DNA of 64,000 nt from positions 124,001 to 188,000 of the forward strand of contig DASUEU010000037.1 in the NCBI GenBank assembly GCA_036274895.1, given 5' to 3'. The position numbers and the translations under genes were made by a program. Numbering within the stretch: the stretch's first letter is position 1; the number at the start of each line of letters is the position of its first letter. The notes beneath the pieces were generated by a model that worked only from the letters and a program-made list of their open reading frames with translations, had not been told where the DNA came from and did not search any database. Positions 12,667-21,480 of the stretch are shown one piece after another. Source of the DNA: CALMKX01 sp036274895 (GTDB lineage: Bacteria > Acidobacteriota > Thermoanaerobaculia > Multivoradales > SZUA-115).

Positions 12667-13623
12667 TCAGCCGGCCAGCCGCGCGAGCGGCGGCAGGCTC
12701 GAGTAGGTCTCCACCACGAGGCCATCCCGGACCAGGAAGCTGCGCGGCAGACGGCGATAGAGCGGCTTGAGCAGGCTCGGTGGGGCCTCGCGGATCTCGA
12801 AGAGGGGCCCCCTCTCCCAATAGAAGCGGTGCATCTGCTCCCCCTCGGCGGCGGAGAGGGCCCAGAGGCTCGGCCCGCTTGCGCCGGTGGCGTAGGCATT
12901 GAGGGCGGGCACCGCCGCGGCGGCCTTCTCGCTGGTGAGGTCCATCATCACCACCGCGTGCTCACCCTTCAGGGCCTCGGGCAGCACGAAGTCGAGGCAG
13001 ACTCGCTCGCTCCCCTGTCCGGTGCAGATGTCGGCGACCCGCACCCCCGGCTTGAGCCGGGTGGCGAGGTCGTCGAGGGGCAGGTCGGGGGCTTTCCAGG
13101 CGAAGGCGAGAGAGGCCATGGTCGCCAGCGCAATGCACGCGGCACGCCAGCGAGGGAAGGGCTGGCGCCCTCCTCGGCCGAAGAAGGCCAGCCCGAGGGC
13201 TGGTACCAGCAGGGCCAGGTCCTGAAAGAACGCCTCCTTTGGGGTGCGCTCGACCAGGTTGCCGAAGCAGCCGCAGCTGCCATCGGCAGTCGACAGCCCA
13301 TGGGCCTCCCGGTACCACGAGCGGCCGGTCAGGAAGAGGAAGAACGCCACCAGCAGGCTGGCCGGGATCAGCACCCAGAGTCGCCGGATGCCCGAGACCA
13401 GCGCCAGCCCGAGGGCCACTTCGAGGGCCAGAGCGAGGAAGGCGACGGCGCGGGCGGAGAAGAGGAGGTCGAGCTTCTCGGCGGCGATCTGCTCGACGAA
13501 GCCCTCGGGATGGATCAGCTTGGCGTACGCCGCCACCAGCAGCACCAGTCCCAGCACCACTGCGCCCATGGTGCCGACCCGGCGGCTCCAGGGTGGGGAA
13601 AGGGGGGGCGATGCAGTGGTCAC
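12667..13623 (-). CDS. MauE/DoxX-like membrane redox protein
   Basis: This 318-residue protein has four predicted membrane helices in its first 170 residues with the MauE signature GSCGCFGNLVERTP, the vicinal cysteine motif of methylamine-utilisation MauE and related VKOR-like proteins. The remaining 140 residues form a soluble domain with two further cysteines (ADICTGQGSERVC) and a thioredoxin-like layout. It may pass electrons to the thioredoxin-fold protein encoded next. The GTG start follows a TAGGAT box (complement of 13630-13635) by 6 nt and has no Shine-Dalgarno, so the transcript is probably leaderless. Confidence 0.75.
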   Translation of the reverse strand: MTTASPPLSPPWSRRVGTMGAVVLGLVLLVAAYAKLIHPEGFVEQIAAEKLDLLFSARAVAFLALALEVALGLALVSGIRRLWVLIPASLLVAFFLFLTGRSWYREAHGLSTADGSCGCFGNLVERTPKEAFFQDLALLVPALGLAFFGRGGRQPFPRWRAACIALATMASLAFAWKAPDLPLDDLATRLKPGVRVADICTGQGSERVCLDFVLPEALKGEHAVVMMDLTSEKAAAAVPALNAYATGASGPSLWALSAAEGEQMHRFYWERGPLFEIREAPPSLLKPLYRRLPRSFLVRDGLVVETYSSLPPLARLAG

Positions 13624-13629
13624 GGCGGG

Positions 13630-13635
13630 ATCCTA
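13630..13635 (-). promoter_or_regulatory. -10 box of a leaderless gene (mauE-like)
   Basis: TAGGAT on the minus strand, 6 nt before the GTG at 13623; same hexamer and spacing as at 9140-9145. Confidence 0.55.
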
Positions 13636-13709
13636 CCAGGAGGCGAGAAGGGGCCGGGATCGGTCCCCGCCTTCGCGGCGATGACTGCGGGGAGGGTTGG
13701 TTCTCGCGG

Positions 13710-14732
13710 CTAGCGCCGGGCCAGGTAACCCACGTAGGTGCCCGCGATCAGATCGTGGAGGGCCCGCTTGCGCACGGTGAAGAGGGGCATCACGTAACCG
13801 ATCCCCAGGGGCAGCGCGCTCACCAGGTAACCGACGAAGCGCAGCAGGGCACGGCCGAACGGTAGGCCCACTTGACCGTCCGTAGTGCAGACGTAGAGGC
13901 CGAGGAGCCGCTTGCCCGGGGTGGTGCCCCAACGGCTCCAGCCGACCACGGGGAGCACCACCGAGGCGACCAGGGAGACCACCATCGCCACCAGCACCCC
14001 GCCACCGGAGCTCGGGCCGCCGAGGGCGAAGGAAGACAGCAGCGAGAGCGCCCCGACCAGCAGCCCGTCGACCAGCATCGCCCCCACCCGCCGCCAGAAC
14101 CCGGCGGCCGGCAGATCGATGCGGCTGACCTCGTAGCTGCCCGTCTGGGTGAGGACCGCCCCGCCCTCGGAGAGCCGCCGGTCGATCTCCTCGAAGCTCG
14201 GCAGCACCTCTCCGGGCTCTGAGGGGAACGGCAGCGGCGGCGGCGGGGGCGGCTCGGGCTCGCCGAAGGCCGACGGGGGGTGGATGTCGGTGGCGTCGCG
14301 GTAGGGAGCGGGGCGAGCGATCACCTCACCCACCGGCATGGCTTCGAGGGCCGAGATCGCCTCGGACGGGCTCATCGGCCGACTGGTTCCCTCGGAGACG
14401 GCGGCGATCGACTCGAGGTCCATCAGCTGGGTGGCTGCCTGGCTGGCCACCGCCTTGAGCACCAGGCGGGTCTCCCCGACGGTGACCACGTCGCCGTGCT
14501 GGATCTCGATCTCGCCCTCGAGGCGCCGGCCGTTGACCAGGGTGCCGTTGGCCGAGCCCAGGTCCTGGAGGATCACGCGCTCGTTGTCCAGGGTCACCAG
14601 GGCGTGGTTGCGGCTGGCGCTGGGATCGTCGAGCAGCACCTCGCAGTTACGGCTGCGGCCGATGGTGCTGGTGCCGGGAAGCAAGGCGAAGCGGTCCTGA
14701 CCACACTCGAAGTAGAACCTGGCGCTGCTCAC
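13710..14732 (-). CDS. FHA domain fused to RDD-family membrane domain
   Basis: This 340-residue protein starts with a forkhead-associated phosphothreonine-binding domain (about residues 1-95; GTSTIGRSRNCEVLLDD, SRNHA and LGSANGTLVNG are the diagnostic loops). A proline-rich linker of about 100 residues includes a run of prolines near residue 150. A C-terminal RDD domain has three to four helices (Arg in FWRRVGAMLVDG, then GKRLLGLYV). The FHA side should face the cytoplasm and read a Ser/Thr-kinase signal; RDD domains are linked to membrane transport. The GTG at 14732 is chosen because GGAGGAG precedes it and the FHA fold starts there. It lies 126 nt downstream of uvrA. Confidence 0.85.
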   Translation of the reverse strand: MSSARFYFECGQDRFALLPGTSTIGRSRNCEVLLDDPSASRNHALVTLDNERVILQDLGSANGTLVNGRRLEGEIEIQHGDVVTVGETRLVLKAVASQAATQLMDLESIAAVSEGTSRPMSPSEAISALEAMPVGEVIARPAPYRDATDIHPPSAFGEPEPPPPPPLPFPSEPGEVLPSFEEIDRRLSEGGAVLTQTGSYEVSRIDLPAAGFWRRVGAMLVDGLLVGALSLLSSFALGGPSSGGGVLVAMVVSLVASVVLPVVGWSRWGTTPGKRLLGLYVCTTDGQVGLPFGRALLRFVGYLVSALPLGIGYVMPLFTVRKRALHDLIAGTYVGYLARR

Positions 14733-14858
14733 CTGGTGCTCTCCTCCGCTCCCACGCTGGGCCGTCCGGAGCCCCACGAGGCGGAGCTGGGTGCGAGGGC
14801 TGGAACGGCGCCGGGAAGCTGCGGCGAATATAGCACCGGGGCGCTCGCCGGGAAGGTC

Positions 14859-17675
14859 CTAGCCCGCCGACGGCCAGCGCAGGAAGCTGCGCAGCTCGCG
14901 GGCGGTGGGGCCTTCGCCGCGACTCAAGAAGGAGCCCAGGGAGCCGCAGTGGAGCACCTCGCCGCCATGGATACCGCCACCCGGGCCGAGGTCGATCACC
15001 CAATCGGCGCGCGCCACCAGGTCCAGGCTGTGCTCGACCACCACCACGCCGTCGCCCCGCTGCACCAGCCGCCGCAGCGTGCGATAGAGCAGATCGATGT
15101 CCGCCAGGTGCAGGCCGGTGGTCGGCTCGTCGAACAGGAACAGCCGCGGCGCCTCGCTCTCGGGCCGGTCGAGGAAGCTCGCGAGCTTCAGCCGCTGGGC
15201 CTCACCGCCCGAGAGGGTCGAGGTGGGCTGGCCCAGGCGCAGATAGCCCAGACCGACGTCGGCGATCAGCTCGAGCCGGCGCAGCAGCTTCTTCTGGCCG
15301 GTGAAGAAGGTCCGTGCCTCCTCCACCGTCAGCTCGAGGGCCTCGGCGATGTTGCGACCCTTGAAGGTGACCTCGAGCACCTCGGGCCGGAAGCGGTGGC
15401 CCTGGCAGGCGTCGCAGGTCACCGTCACCGGCGCCATGAAGTGCATGTCCACCTCGGTGACCCCGGTGCCCTCGCAGAGGGGGCAGCGACCCCGGTCGAG
15501 GTTGAAGGAGAAGTGCGCGGCGGTGATGCGCCGTGCCCGCGCCTTCACCGTGCCCGCGAAGAGGCTGCGGATCTCGTCGTAGGCCTTGACGTAGGTCACC
15601 GGGTTCGAGCGGCTGGAGCGGCCCAGCGGGCGCTGGTCGACCAGGGTGACGTCGGCCAGCTCGGCGAGGCCGGAAAGCAGGTCGGCCTCCCCCGGCTCGA
15701 CGTCGACCACCCCTCGCGAGCGCTGGTAGGTGCCATAGAGCACGTTCTCGACCAGGGTGGACTTGCCCGAGCCGGAGACTCCGGTGACCGCCACCAGGGT
15801 GCCGAGGGGAAACTCGACGTCGACGTTCTTCAAGTTGTTCGCTCGCGCGCCGCGGATCACCACCCGCGGAGGCTTCGCCAGCTCGGCGTCGAGGGTCTCC
15901 CAGCCCCGCTCTCGGCGGTATCTCGCCAGGTGCTCCCACGCTTGGGTGGGCAGGCGCTCGCGCAGGTAGCGGGCGGTCAGGGACCGCTCGCTCTTCATCA
16001 CCTGGGTGACCGTGCCCTGGGCCACCACCTCGCCGCCGTGCTCCCCCGCTTCCGGGCCGAGGTCGATCAGCCAGTCCGCGCCCTGGATCAAGGTGCGGTC
16101 GTGCTCCACCACCAGCACCGTGTTGCCTCGGCCGGCGAGGTCGCCGAGCAGGGCGAGCAGGCGCTCGGAGTCCTGCGGGTGGAGGCCGATGGTGGGCTCG
16201 TCGAGGACGTAGAGGGTGCTGGTCAGCCCCGAGCCCAGGGCCGCCGCGAGGTGGATGCGCTGCGCCTCGCCGCCCGAGAGGGTGCGAGCCTGGCGATCGA
16301 GGGTCAGGTAGTCGAGGCCCACCCGATGGAGCACCTCGACGCGGCTCTCGACCTCCTCGAGCAGGTGGCCGGCCATCGCCCTCTCTCGTTCGCTCCAGCG
16401 CTGCTCGGCGAGCCAGGATCGCAGGCCCTCGATCGACAGGGCGGAGAGCTCCGGCAGGCTCCGGCCATGGAGCGTGACCGCCCGCGCCTCGGGCTTCAGG
16501 CGGGTGCCGCCGCAGTCCGGGCAGGGGTTGTAGGCGCGGTAGCGGGCGAGCAGCACGCGCACGTGCACCTTGTAGGTGCGTGCCTCGAGCCAGGTGAAGA
16601 ACTCCCCGAGGTTGGTGAAGGGGCCGTCGCCGCTCCACACCCACTCGCGCACGGCCTCCGGCAGCTCCTGCCAGGGCAGGTCGAGCGAGATCTTGCGCCG
16701 CCGGCAGGCGGCGTAGAACGATTCGTATAGCTCCTCGTAGGCCGGAGTGTTCCAGGGCGCGATGGGGCGCTCGGCGAGGGACTTTCTGGGGTCCGGGATG
16801 ACCCGCTCGCGGTCGATGCCGAGGATCCGCCCGAATCCCTCGCAGCGCGCGCAGGCGCCGAGGGGCGAGTTGAAGGAGAACAGGGCCGGCACCGGCCGGC
16901 GGGCCGCGGCGCCGCACACCGGGCAGGAAAGCTCCGCCCCGTAGAGCCGCCGGCGATCGTCCTCGGCCACGACCTCGATCCGGCCGGCCCCCAGCCGGAA
17001 GCCGTCCTCGACAGTGGCGGCGAGGGCCTGGATCCCTTCCGCGCCCGCCCGGAAGCGGCCCAGGAGCAGGGGCAGGGGGTCGAGACCCTTGGGCCACTTC
17101 TCGCCCACCGCCAGACGCAGGATGTGGCCGTCCACGAAGGCGCGCCCCCAGCCCTGGCGGATCAGCTCCCCGAGGGCTGCATCCGCGTTACGGCGGGGGC
17201 GGGGCAGGTTGGCGAGGAGGAGAAAGCGCTCCCCCATCTCGCCGCCCGCCAGGGCCGCCGCGGCCTCGGCCGGAGTGTGGCGCGCCACCGGGCCGTGGCC
17301 GTTGGGGCAGCCCACCTCGCCCAGGTGCGTGAACAGCAAGCGCAGGACGTCGTGGGTCTCGGTGATGGTGCCCACCGTCGAGCGGGCGTTCTTGATCGCG
17401 TTCTTGGCTTCGAGCGCCACCGCCGGCAGGAGGTTGTCGATGCTGTCGACCGGCGGGCGCTCCATCTGGTCGAGGAACTGCCGGGCGTAGGTGGACATCG
17501 ACTCGACGAAGCGCCGTTGCCCCTCGGCGAAGACGGTGTCGAAGGCGAGGGAGGACTTGCCCGCCCCGGACGGGCCGGTGACCACCGTGACCTTGCCGTG
17601 GGGGACCCGGCAGTCGACGCCCTTCAAGTTGTGGGTGCGGGCGTTGACGACCTCGATGGCGGGGGCGGGGGGCAT
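14859..17675 (-). CDS. uvrA: Excinuclease ABC subunit A (UvrA)
   Basis: This 938-residue protein, the normal UvrA length, is the damage-sensing ATPase of nucleotide excision repair. Two ABC modules are visible: Walker A GPSGAGKSS near residue 35 and GVSGSGKST near 630, each with a signature LSGGEAQR. Two zinc modules are intact: CPVCG with CARCEGFG, and CPLCEGTG with CDACQGHRF. The interval after RSTVGTITETHD reads GCPNGHGPV where housekeeping UvrA usually has a CPxCG pair, so this could be a divergent UvrA or a UvrA2-like paralogue. A TATGAT box lies 14 nt before the ATG. Confidence 0.93.
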   Translation of the reverse strand: MPPAPAIEVVNARTHNLKGVDCRVPHGKVTVVTGPSGAGKSSLAFDTVFAEGQRRFVESMSTYARQFLDQMERPPVDSIDNLLPAVALEAKNAIKNARSTVGTITETHDVLRLLFTHLGEVGCPNGHGPVARHTPAEAAAALAGGEMGERFLLLANLPRPRRNADAALGELIRQGWGRAFVDGHILRLAVGEKWPKGLDPLPLLLGRFRAGAEGIQALAATVEDGFRLGAGRIEVVAEDDRRRLYGAELSCPVCGAAARRPVPALFSFNSPLGACARCEGFGRILGIDRERVIPDPRKSLAERPIAPWNTPAYEELYESFYAACRRRKISLDLPWQELPEAVREWVWSGDGPFTNLGEFFTWLEARTYKVHVRVLLARYRAYNPCPDCGGTRLKPEARAVTLHGRSLPELSALSIEGLRSWLAEQRWSERERAMAGHLLEEVESRVEVLHRVGLDYLTLDRQARTLSGGEAQRIHLAAALGSGLTSTLYVLDEPTIGLHPQDSERLLALLGDLAGRGNTVLVVEHDRTLIQGADWLIDLGPEAGEHGGEVVAQGTVTQVMKSERSLTARYLRERLPTQAWEHLARYRRERGWETLDAELAKPPRVVIRGARANNLKNVDVEFPLGTLVAVTGVSGSGKSTLVENVLYGTYQRSRGVVDVEPGEADLLSGLAELADVTLVDQRPLGRSSRSNPVTYVKAYDEIRSLFAGTVKARARRITAAHFSFNLDRGRCPLCEGTGVTEVDMHFMAPVTVTCDACQGHRFRPEVLEVTFKGRNIAEALELTVEEARTFFTGQKKLLRRLELIADVGLGYLRLGQPTSTLSGGEAQRLKLASFLDRPESEAPRLFLFDEPTTGLHLADIDLLYRTLRRLVQRGDGVVVVEHSLDLVARADWVIDLGPGGGIHGGEVLHCGSLGSFLSRGEGPTARELRSFLRWPSAG

Positions 17676-17789
17676 GGTGCGAACCCAGGATCATACAGAC
17701 AGGGCCACCAGTGCAGGCCCGAAACCTCCCTTCCCGATGCCGCATCGGAGCAGGCGAACCGACAACGACCTACTTTCAAGGAGCCACCC

Positions 17790-18269
17790 ATGAACGCCAA
17801 GCCTGCTTCGTACCGCGCCCTGTTCACCCTCGCCTTCCTGCTCGCCGCCGCCGTTCCGGCCCTCGCCGACCGCGACTGCCGCACCATCCACTCGCGCGTC
17901 ACCCTGGCCGCCTCCACCGAGCCCGGATGCCCGTCGGACATCGGCCTGTGCGCCGGCGGCGTGCTCAAGGGCAGCCTGCGCGGTACCTCGGAGTTCCTCG
18001 GCACGAGCTTCGTCTCGAGCGAGGAGATCGCCGCCGGGGGTGTGATCATCCTGACCGGCGACAACACCATCCACACCCAGGACGGTGACCTCTTCACCAA
18101 GGACACCATCGTGCTCGCCACCAGCGGCGCTGGGGAGTTCGGCGAGGTGGACACCATCGTCGGCGGCACCGGAGTCTGGGACGGCGCCAGCGGCAAGCTG
18201 ATCGGCACCGGCACCTTCGCCAACGGCGCCGGCGAGGCCCTGCTGGTGGGCGAGATCTGCTGGGAGTAG
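17790..18269 (+). CDS. Small secreted protein of unknown function
   Basis: This 159-residue protein has a signal peptide (cleavage near ALADRDC, about residue 26) and an AAGGAG Shine-Dalgarno. The mature region is Gly/Thr-rich with repeated short strands (DGDLFTKDTIVLATSGAG, VGGTGVWDGASGKLIGTGTF), loosely reminiscent of allene-oxide-cyclase/dirigent-type eight-strand barrels. Four cysteines (in DRDCRT, EPGCPS, GLCAG and EICWE) could form two disulfides in the periplasm. I do not recognise a function. A strong hairpin follows at 18281-18308. Confidence 0.7.
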   Translation: MNAKPASYRALFTLAFLLAAAVPALADRDCRTIHSRVTLAASTEPGCPSDIGLCAGGVLKGSLRGTSEFLGTSFVSSEEIAAGGVIILTGDNTIHTQDGDLFTKDTIVLATSGAGEFGEVDTIVGGTGVWDGASGKLIGTGTFANGAGEALLVGEICWE

Positions 18270-18280
18270 GTCGGGACCGC

Positions 18281-18308
18281 GCCAGGGCGACCGGACGGTC
18301 GCCTTGGC
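18281..18308 (+). terminator. Stem-loop after the small secreted protein gene
   Basis: Thirteen-bp arms (18281-18293 and 18296-18308) pair with a single G-T wobble and a two-base centre. There is no T-run, so it may be a Rho-assisted terminator or an mRNA-stabilising hairpin. Confidence 0.5.
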
Positions 18309-18348
18309 ACTCGGGTCAGCGCGAACTACAAACGGTCCGCAGGAAGCC

Positions 18349-18354
18349 TATAAT
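18349..18354 (+). promoter_or_regulatory. Consensus -10 box of the phd-parE module
   Basis: A perfect TATAAT, 8 nt before the ATG at 18363, with no Shine-Dalgarno; the antitoxin mRNA is probably leaderless. Confidence 0.65.
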
Positions 18355-18362
18355 CCTGCCTC

Positions 18363-18665
18363 ATGCAGACCCTACGAGGCATCAGAATCTCCGAGGACAT
18401 CGTGCCGGTCAGCGACTTCAAGGCCCAGGCAGCCGACTGGCTCCGGAGGCTCGCCGAGACCGGACAACCCCTGGTCATCACCCAGAACGGCAAGGCCGCC
18501 GGCGTCCTCCTCTCCCCGGCGGCGTTCGACCAGCTGAGCGAGCGGGTCAGGTTCGTCGCCGCCGTGGAGACTGGGCTGGCCGATGCAGACGCCGGTCGAT
18601 TGACCGGCCACGACGAGGTGGTGGCTCGGATGCACGAGCGCTATCCGGCCAAGGACAGCCGTTGA
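18363..18665 (+). CDS. Phd/YefM-family antitoxin
   Basis: This 100-residue protein has the Phd/YefM N-terminal fold: VPVSDFKAQAADWLRRLAETGQPLVITQNGKAAGVLLSP is the family's DNA-binding dimer core, continuing into a helical toxin-binding tail. It should repress the operon and neutralise the RelE/ParE-type toxin encoded immediately downstream. The TGA stop overlaps the TTG start of the toxin gene (TTGA). Confidence 0.92.
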   Translation: MQTLRGIRISEDIVPVSDFKAQAADWLRRLAETGQPLVITQNGKAAGVLLSPAAFDQLSERVRFVAAVETGLADADAGRLTGHDEVVARMHERYPAKDSR

Positions 18666-19033
18666 CCCGCGAGCGTGACCCCGGCAGGCGCTCGGCGGCG
18701 GGCACGGACGCTAGCGCCGGTCCGCTACCCCTCCGATGGTCCCGCCGAGCCCAGGCCGACCTCGAGGAGATTGGCGACTTCATCGCCGCCGACAAGCCGG
18801 AAGCCGCACGCCGGTGGGTCGACAAGCTCCTCGAGAACGCTCGCCGAGCCGCCCTGCTGCCACGGGCCGGCCGCGTGGTCCCCGAGTTCGGCATGGAAGC
18901 GCTTCGAGAGATCCTGGTGGGCTCTTACCGCATCGTCTACCGGATCACTGATCGCGAGATCCAAGTCATCACCGTCTTCGAGGGTCACCGGCGCTTCCCT
19001 GCCGACGTGAGCCTGGAGGGGGATGCTCCCTGA
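18662..19033 (+). CDS. ParE/RelE-superfamily toxin
   Basis: This 123-residue toxin has the ParE-like core WSRRAQADLEEIGDFIAADKP..ARRWVDKLLE, then LREILVGSYRIVYRITDREIQVITVFEGHR, the four-strand sheet of the RelE/ParE fold. ParE members inhibit gyrase and RelE members cleave mRNA; sequence features favour ParE. The TTG start at 18662 makes a 4-nt overlap with the antitoxin. The first 25 residues are not part of the fold, so a later start cannot be ruled out. It ends 10 nt before the convergent nuclease-kinase gene. Confidence 0.87.
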   Translation: MTRERDPGRRSAAGTDASAGPLPLRWSRRAQADLEEIGDFIAADKPEAARRWVDKLLENARRAALLPRAGRVVPEFGMEALREILVGSYRIVYRITDREIQVITVFEGHRRFPADVSLEGDAP

Positions 19034-19043
19034 CCGCAGGCCG

Positions 19044-21335
19044 CTACTCCCGGGGGCTCCGCCCCCCTGGCCCGCTGGGCGCAGGCCCCTGACCTCGGGC
19101 CAGGCGGAAACCGAGGCCGTCGTTGCGGTAGTCCGGCGAGTACCCGAGCCGCGCGGCTGCGCGCACGTTCAACGCGAGGTTGCTCCAGGAGCCGCCCCGA
19201 AAAACGCGGCGCGAGCCCCATGAGGGGCCGGCCGGGTCGGTCACGGCGGTAGAGTCGTAGCGTCCGTACCAGTCCTCACACCACTCCCATACGTTTCCCA
19301 GTATGTCGTAGAGGCCCCACGGGTTCGGCGTCTTGGTCTTGACGGGCTGGGTCTGTAGCGAGGAATTGCCGAAGTACCATGCGACGGACTCGAGCTCCGG
19401 AGCCTTGCGGCCGTCAAGGAAGAGGTCTCCCGCCCAGGTCGCCGTCCCCGTCCCCGCGCGGCAGGCGTGCTCCCACTCTGCTTCGGTCGGCAGGCGAGCC
19501 CCCAGGCCCGGACACTTCACCTCGAGCCTGCGCAGGAAGTCCTGGCAGTCCTTCCAACTCACCTGCTCCACTGGCCGGCTCGCTCCCTGGAAGCGGCTCG
19601 GGTTCGAGCCCGTCACCGCCTGCCACAGCTCCTGGGTGCAGGGCACCTCTCCCAGCCAGAAGCCTCGAGTCAAGGTCACCTCGTGGCGCGGCCCTTCCGA
19701 GTCGAAACGCCCCGCCTCGCCCTCCGGAGAGCCCATCCAGAACTTCCCGGGTGGGATCCAGCGCATGCGGTGGACCACACCGCTGACCTCGAAGTCGGCC
19801 CAGTGGCCGAAGTTGTCTTCTCCCGCGCCCGATGCCCACTGCGGGCGCTGGGATGTGAGAAGAGAAGGCTCCCGCGGGTTCACGAGGATCGGGCCTGGCT
19901 CGATCAGCGCATTCAGGCCCGCCAGCAGCGCAGCCACACTCTCGAACCGATCGCCCGGCTGAGCTCGCGTAGCCCGGGCGAGCACTCCCTTCACGGTGTC
20001 CGCACAAGGCAGGTTGTCTCGGAAGCTCGCAAGATCGTGAATCGCCGAGCCAGGTGGGTCGTTGCCATGGAGGACGAAACAGACTGTCATTGCCAACGAG
20101 TAGACATCAGCGGGGATCCCGGCCTCGCGGCCCTCGGTGAGCGCTTCCGGGGCGGCGTAGAGGACGGAGCCCACTTGCGCCGAGGTCCGCGTCCAGCCGC
20201 TCGACTCGAGGCCACGGACCAGATCGAAGTCGGTCAGCTTCGCCTTCCCCGCCAAGTCCAACACGATGTTCGCCGGCTTGACATCTCGATGCACGAAGCC
20301 CTTGCCATGTGCATAGCTCAGCGCCTTCCCCACCTCGAAAACCGCCTCGAAGGCCTGCTCTTGGGACAGCCTCTTCTCCTTGAGTGCCCGCCGCAGGTCT
20401 CCGCCCTCCAGGTACTCCATGACGAAGAACAGCCGATCCTCGTCCTCGACCATGACCTCGAAGACCTTGACGATTCCCGGATGATCGAGCTGCGCCATGG
20501 CACGGGCTCCGCACAGGAAACGCTCTCGAGCCAGGCTCCCGGACTCCGCGTCGTGCGAGAGGATCTTGATCGCCACCTCGCGTTCGAGGGTCGTATCGAG
20601 CGCCAACCAGACTTGCGCGAACCCGCCGCGCCCAAGAGGGGCGATCAGCCAGTAGCGGCCTCCGGCCAGCTCGTCGCGCGGTTGTAGCTCCCCGAGCGAG
20701 CGCAGCGCCTGCTTCAGCCGCCGGATCTCGGCCTTCGCCTCCGTCGCGCCTTCTCCGTCCTTGCGAGCTTGGTAGTACCGCTTCTTCGCCAGAAGGAGCT
20801 GCTTTTCGAGGGTCGCGCGTTGCTGGGCGAACCGTTCGGCCCTGGACGGCTTCCGGCCAGGCGCCTTGAGAGCGACCTCGGCCGGCAACTGGAAGTACTC
20901 TCGGAGCAGGTCCTCATGCCGCTTGACCCGCTCATCGAGCTCTGCCCCGGACCAGAAACCACACGTCGCCTCGTCCTCCCAGGCAGCTCGCAGAGCCTGG
21001 CGCGTTTTCACGCTCACCGGCTGCGGCACCACGAAGACCAGCTCCTGCGGCTGCTCGCCGACCGGCAAGGTGCGGAGCTTGGCGATTTCCAGTTGCCCGA
21101 GCTTCGCCGTGAATCTCGCCACCCGCTTACACTGGAACACAACGCGCCGCCCATCTCGCCAGGCCACCACGTCGCGGCCTTGCTCGTTCCCGGCCTCACC
21201 CAGATACTCCACGCGCTCATACCCTTCCCGAATCACCAGCGCATAACACAAGCGCTCGAAGTCCTTCGGCGAGAGCTTCTCGAAGGGGAGTGTGTGGTTG
21301 GTGCCGGTCAGGGATGGACGAAGCTCGGTGACCAT
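19044..21335 (-). CDS. Mrr-like nuclease / Ser-Thr kinase / FGE-fold three-domain protein
   Basis: This 763-residue soluble protein has three domains. First, residues 15-130 form an Mrr-type PD-(D/E)xK nuclease: Glu27, Asp55 (GRDVVAW) and Gln68-Cys-Lys70, with a C-terminal helix pair. Second, after a coiled-coil-like linker (about 165-215), comes a Hanks-type kinase: glycine loop 234-243, Lys257, HRD 349-351, Asp369 in DFD (instead of DFG), and an APE. Third, residues about 525-750 are a formylglycine-generating-enzyme/C-type-lectin-like domain (GKFWMGSPEGE, LPTEAEWEHACR, NVWEWCEDWYG, FRGGSW, GFRLAR). The cysteines needed for FGE catalysis near the RGGSW segment are absent, so this domain probably binds a ligand. 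Flanking toxin-antitoxin modules suggest a defence or stress role. Confidence 0.9.
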   Translation of the reverse strand: MVTELRPSLTGTNHTLPFEKLSPKDFERLCYALVIREGYERVEYLGEAGNEQGRDVVAWRDGRRVVFQCKRVARFTAKLGQLEIAKLRTLPVGEQPQELVFVVPQPVSVKTRQALRAAWEDEATCGFWSGAELDERVKRHEDLLREYFQLPAEVALKAPGRKPSRAERFAQQRATLEKQLLLAKKRYYQARKDGEGATEAKAEIRRLKQALRSLGELQPRDELAGGRYWLIAPLGRGGFAQVWLALDTTLEREVAIKILSHDAESGSLARERFLCGARAMAQLDHPGIVKVFEVMVEDEDRLFFVMEYLEGGDLRRALKEKRLSQEQAFEAVFEVGKALSYAHGKGFVHRDVKPANIVLDLAGKAKLTDFDLVRGLESSGWTRTSAQVGSVLYAAPEALTEGREAGIPADVYSLAMTVCFVLHGNDPPGSAIHDLASFRDNLPCADTVKGVLARATRAQPGDRFESVAALLAGLNALIEPGPILVNPREPSLLTSQRPQWASGAGEDNFGHWADFEVSGVVHRMRWIPPGKFWMGSPEGEAGRFDSEGPRHEVTLTRGFWLGEVPCTQELWQAVTGSNPSRFQGASRPVEQVSWKDCQDFLRRLEVKCPGLGARLPTEAEWEHACRAGTGTATWAGDLFLDGRKAPELESVAWYFGNSSLQTQPVKTKTPNPWGLYDILGNVWEWCEDWYGRYDSTAVTDPAGPSWGSRRVFRGGSWSNLALNVRAAARLGYSPDYRNDGLGFRLARGQGPAPSGPGGRSPRE

Positions 21336-21480
21336 GCGAGTGCGTGGATCCGTATGTCTGTGAGGACGATTCCGATCCAGATCCTAGCAGCGCTCACCAC
21401 GGCGCCATGAAGAGGACGTCGACGGACGGCGGGCGAGCTCGGGATCTGGCTGCTGATGAACAGCGAACGGCTGGGCCACG
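21336..21480. other. Intergenic region between the kinase gene and vapC
   Basis: 145 nt with no credible gene. It should carry the promoter of the nuclease-kinase gene (leftward). A TAGGAT occurs on the minus strand at about 21380, but spacing to the ATG is longer than in the leaderless genes, and no confident -35 is visible. Confidence 0.35.

Noticed and set aside
14280..16730. Very long plus-strand reading frame opposite uvrA and the FHA gene
   Set aside because: It is an antisense frame of high-GC genes; the translated sequence has no family features and the opposite strand encodes clear UvrA motifs.
19090..19205. Possible diversity-generating retroelement variable repeat in the FGE-fold C-terminus
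   Set aside because: The RGGSW...GFRL segment is where such repeats sit and some codons look like adenine-mutated AAC, but I see no reverse transcriptase, Avd or template repeat in the window.
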